From Cinclus cinclus (taxonomy: Eukaryota; Chordata; Aves; Passeriformes; Cinclidae): DNA of 64,000 bases. The translations under genes and the position numbers were made by a program. Within the stretch, counting starts at the first letter, position 1. Every line of letters starts with the position of its first letter. This document shows positions 60,701 to 64,000 of the stretch, piece after piece. The stretch covers positions 19,891,915 to 19,955,914 of the forward strand of contig NC_085049.1 of the NCBI RefSeq assembly GCF_963662255.1, given 5' to 3'. The notes beneath the pieces were generated by a model. The model worked only from the letters and a program-made list of their open reading frames with translations, did not search any database and had not been told where the DNA came from.

Positions 60701-61782
60701 GTGTAAAGTTACATTCACAAATTCAACAGAGGGCTATGTTGCACCAGCCAACTCCAAAACTTTCATCCACAGCCTGATCACCCTCACAGAGCACCCAAAA
60801 ATTGGAAAACATTTGAGGGGAAAAATGAGAATTTAAAATCTCGCAGATACTTTTCACCAGCCACAATGCAATGAAATAGATTTATCCTTGGAGAATATGT
60901 TTTTTAGACAATCTACAGGCTTTGCATATTGCCTAGGTGATTCTCACAGTGCTAGTATTCATTCCTTCTCACAGGTACAGATAAGGAAATACAGGAAAGA
61001 AATCTGATGTAGTTGAAACAATCACAGCCAAACTAGCATGCCATTCTATGTCCTGGGAATGCTTCTTATGATGAAGTGTCATCATTCTGTGGGATGGAGG
61101 CAGGCCACCCATTCAGAAATCATCTGAATTTCAGCCAAGGCAGTAAACCTGAATTATTCATGTATGCCTGTTAACAGACTTGCTTTTTTTTTTTTTTTTT
61201 TTAGTAAGAAAAGTGGGCATAATCTCTTTGCTTTCTTCAGCACTAACTTTGGACAGCTGGAAACCTTCAGTGCAAATGAGCAATAATTGATACAAGTAAC
61301 AGACTAGATAATAATGTGGAATTTGTCAGGTACATATGGGTGCCTATTGTCAGGGTGCCTTTGTGCTTTATATAGGAGTTTTCAGAATGTACTTGGTGAG
61401 CAGTAATGAACTGAAAAATCAGTGTGTAAAAAAGGCATTTCTAGAAAGTTGTGTTTTTTCAAATGAAAGAAAAACTGCCTATATTGCATGCAGGTCACTC
61501 ATAAAACAGATGTAGCACTTTACTTTTAATGTAACTCTTCTGAAATGCACTGCACCAGTAAATATATATTTGAATTCATAAATTAATGACATGGGAATTT
61601 ATCACCAATAATTTGGATTTGTTATAAGCATTATTTCTGTGACCCAAACCAAGGTGTTTAATATTTTTATTATAAGTCATAGTCAAATAGTGTATATCCT
61701 AGGTGTGTTGTAGCTCAGAGTGGCAGCCAAATGAGTACAGGATTGGATCACAGACTACAGTTCGAAAACTTTCAGAATATGT
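57771..61782. other. unassigned sequence
   Basis: The first ~500 bases are slightly GC-richer and the rest AT-rich. No gene, CR1 or LTR recognised. A T19 run lies at 61184-61202. Frames to 79 codons lack motifs. Confidence 0.35.
61184..61202. repeat. poly(T) run, 19 bases
   Basis: Uninterrupted T tract, no recognised element beside it. Confidence 0.85.
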
Positions 61783-61783
61783 G

Positions 61784-61844
61784 TATTAGTGAGTATGTGC
61801 ATAAAGGATGAATAGGGACGCCTTTATGCATATACTCACTAATA
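61784..61844. other. 24-bp inverted repeat (hairpin), 13-base loop
   Basis: Left stem 61784-61807 (TATTAGTGAGTATGTGCATA then AAGG) pairs with 61821-61844 (CCTTTATGCATATACTCACT then AATA). There is one mismatch in DNA, which is a G:U pair if transcribed from this strand. This is a clean small stem-loop; it could be a microRNA-like hairpin, a tiny palindromic element or a templated inversion. The stem is short for a typical pre-miRNA, so no RNA gene is claimed. Confidence 0.8.
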
Positions 61845-64000
61845 TGCCTAAAGGCCTATCAGACCTGCTATTCCTCAGCAGTTACATATCACTGTGGATA
61901 TTTAGTCTGTTCAATTATTTAAATTTCATAGTGTGTTAAAACTCCTCCCTTTTAAAACATGTTGGCATTTTGCATGGGAAACATGCCTGTCTTTGAGATA
62001 TCCCTGACGACCTACCTACAGTTATTTCATTCTTTATTTCTTTGTGATTACAGTTGTAATTCCAGTTTTTACTCTACTCATTGCTTTAACTTCATGCTCA
62101 TCATTTAGGTATTGTTGGTACCTAATAGCATGATCACTGCTCTGTTGTAAATAGGACAATAAATATGAGACTTCTTAAGGAATTTGTAATTGAAAATAGG
62201 TTCACAAATATAGTCACTGCATTGCATTCTAAAGTAATCCTTCCTGGCTCAGTTTTGTCGGTTTTTCCCCCCCTTCTGGCTTCCAAATATTTCAGAAACT
62301 GAATTTGATTTAGAGCACTATCTCTGTGGTTCATAACTGCTCACCAAATCCCTTCTGCACCTTTTGCCACCTAGTCTTTACTGGGTGTTGATGTAAAGAT
62401 TTGTACCTGAGTTTTACATTGCTACTTTCATGGGGGTAGAGAAATGTGGTGTATATTTACATGTGGTACATACGTGCCATACTCCCTCCCTGGATATCCA
62501 CCCTCTGATTTGACGTGCTGAGTAGAAGGGCAGCCTTGTCCTCGTTGGCCTCTCTACATCCCATGTGCTGATCAGCAGCCTGTCTGGCAAGACATCACCT
62601 CACTCATCTCAAAGACAATGAGTTTTTTTTCTTGTTTCTGCAAACTGATCTGATTTGGCCCATGGATGCAAAATCTGTATTAAATCCGATGAAAATAGTG
62701 GGAGGATACAGCCAAGAGAGTGAAGAAAAGGTGAATAATATGAAACTACACCACTGAAATCATTAACATCATTTGGTAGGTTTAAAGGCAGTTGTTCTGA
62801 TGAGTTGCTCCTAAATCCTTGAATAGGAGACTAGAATATGGAAAAAAAAAATGATAAAAAGTGACTAATGTAATTATTTATTTACTTGTAATAAAGTTTT
62901 CCAGAATGCAAGTTAAAGTCAAAGATACGAGTAGACAATAAAAGGAAAGATTTTGTAAAGTGTATGCCATTTCTTTTGGAGAGCTCATTGTACAAAACAT
63001 GTATCTTTTATAATTTTAATTTCAAACAGGGAAAATAAGGCTTCCTTCATTTTGTAGAAAGAAATCCTTTCTTTTTGGAATTTTCGAAGGTTTTGTATCA
63101 GCCAGTATTTTTATTGCTATCTAGATGTCATTTATCTCAAACTTATCTCCCTTCAGGCAAGGAGGCATGTCCTCAGGTCATGCCTGCATCTCAAGGCATG
63201 AACAATTAACTCTGCAAGCAGATCAATATCAGTATTCCCATTCATGATCACATTTCTTCTCTGCTTTTCTCAGTTTGTGTTTTTTGTATAACCTAATGAT
63301 AAACAGCTCAGATGAAGAATGCATTGACTTAGGAGAGTTTGGAGGACCCTGCATGAAGTGATGTAGGTCTCTTAAAATATATATATCCTGTTTCTTTCAT
63401 CTGCAAATCTGTCTGAAAGAGGGCTGCCTGAGAGAATGTCTGTGAATAAAGCAAAAAGCAAAACCTGGCACATGTAAAGAACTAGTAAGTGTGGCAAAGA
63501 TTTAGGATTGTCACTTGCCATATGGACATGCCAAGTAAAGAAATGAATCACAGTGTTTCTGCCTTTTTTGCTGTGAGGGAGGCTTAGGACAAATACCTTA
63601 GTTGGTTTCTCTTCTGTTGCATTTCAGTTTTCAAGCATGAAGATTTATTCATGTATTTGTATTAGAAAATTATTTCTGAAACCCACTGCCCTCACTGTTT
63701 ACTTGGCTCAATCTTTAAGAAAGAGAAAAGCAGGTATATATGGAGCAAATTATTATTTCATTGTGATATAATTAGAATTTCCACCCTGGCTGCAGATGGC
63801 TTAAGGTTTTATAGCCTAATTTTTGGCAGGGCAGCAAGAGAATGGATCAAAAGGCCTCTTTTTTCACATCCACAGCTAATACTTCAATAATCTAAGCAGC
63901 TTCTCCCATGTAGTTTTTTTTTTTTTTTCAGTTCATGATAAGCACCATATCCTCAGACTAGCAGAAGGAAAAACTAGCAGACTATCCTGTACATTCTACA
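61845..64000. other. unassigned AT-rich sequence
   Basis: No gene or repeat family recognised to the window end; T14 run at about 63916-63929 and a few short frames. Confidence 0.4.

Overview
The window looks like repeat-rich, gene-poor avian nuclear DNA, most likely from a songbird or another neoavian. The main evidence is at least eight fragments of the CR1 LINE with bird-type 3' ends (ATTCTRTGATT-like tails), several avian endogenous-retrovirus LTRs (one with a perfect 6-bp target-site duplication), long mono- and pentanucleotide tracts, and a modest base composition with no dense ORFs. I found no intact protein-coding gene, rRNA, tRNA or CRISPR array. Nearly all the short ORFs are chance or repeat-derived, and the stretch could be intergenic or lie inside a very large intron. 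Layout from left to right: 1-8.6 kb is mostly unassigned AT-rich DNA with two solo LTRs (3823-4398 and 5095-5651) and a CR1. At 8.9-9.8 kb a short, degenerate copy of the N-terminus of a MAP4K-family kinase (closest to TNIK) sits directly against remains of an avian retroviral element. From 9.9 to 19.5 kb there is a dense mixture of CR1 (10.0, 12.0, 14.9-15.5 and 19.1-19.5 kb), LTR-like units (12.2, 12.9, 13.6 and 18.2 kb) and a two-copy 177-bp tandem repeat. At 22.9-23.1 kb there is a perfect 33-unit GAGGA microsatellite. At 26.2-27.2 kb there are three small minisatellites with the same ~40-bp period. At 28.6-32.4 kb there are further LTR-like elements and a CR1. The most unusual region is 33.5-41.4 kb. 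It is a ~8-kb, roughly palindromic structure. At its heart are two 551-bp inverted arms (36012-36562 and 37897-38447) that appear identical, separated by 1,334 bp. Just outside, the similarity continues but drops sharply, and beyond that both sides run into long degenerate CCTTG/CAAGG arrays. These arrays switch strand polarity several times, and the switches nearest the core lie in mirrored positions on the two sides. An LTR interrupts the left array. I do not recognise this structure as a described satellite. From 41.4 kb to the end the window is largely unassigned AT-rich sequence with a long CR1 (45.5-46.2 kb), small CR1 and LTR fragments, homopolymer tracts and one clean hairpin near 61.8 kb. 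No genes can be shown to work together here. The story is one of mobile-element accumulation, a possible captured host-gene fragment, and a local inverted-repeat/satellite complex probably shaped by gene conversion.
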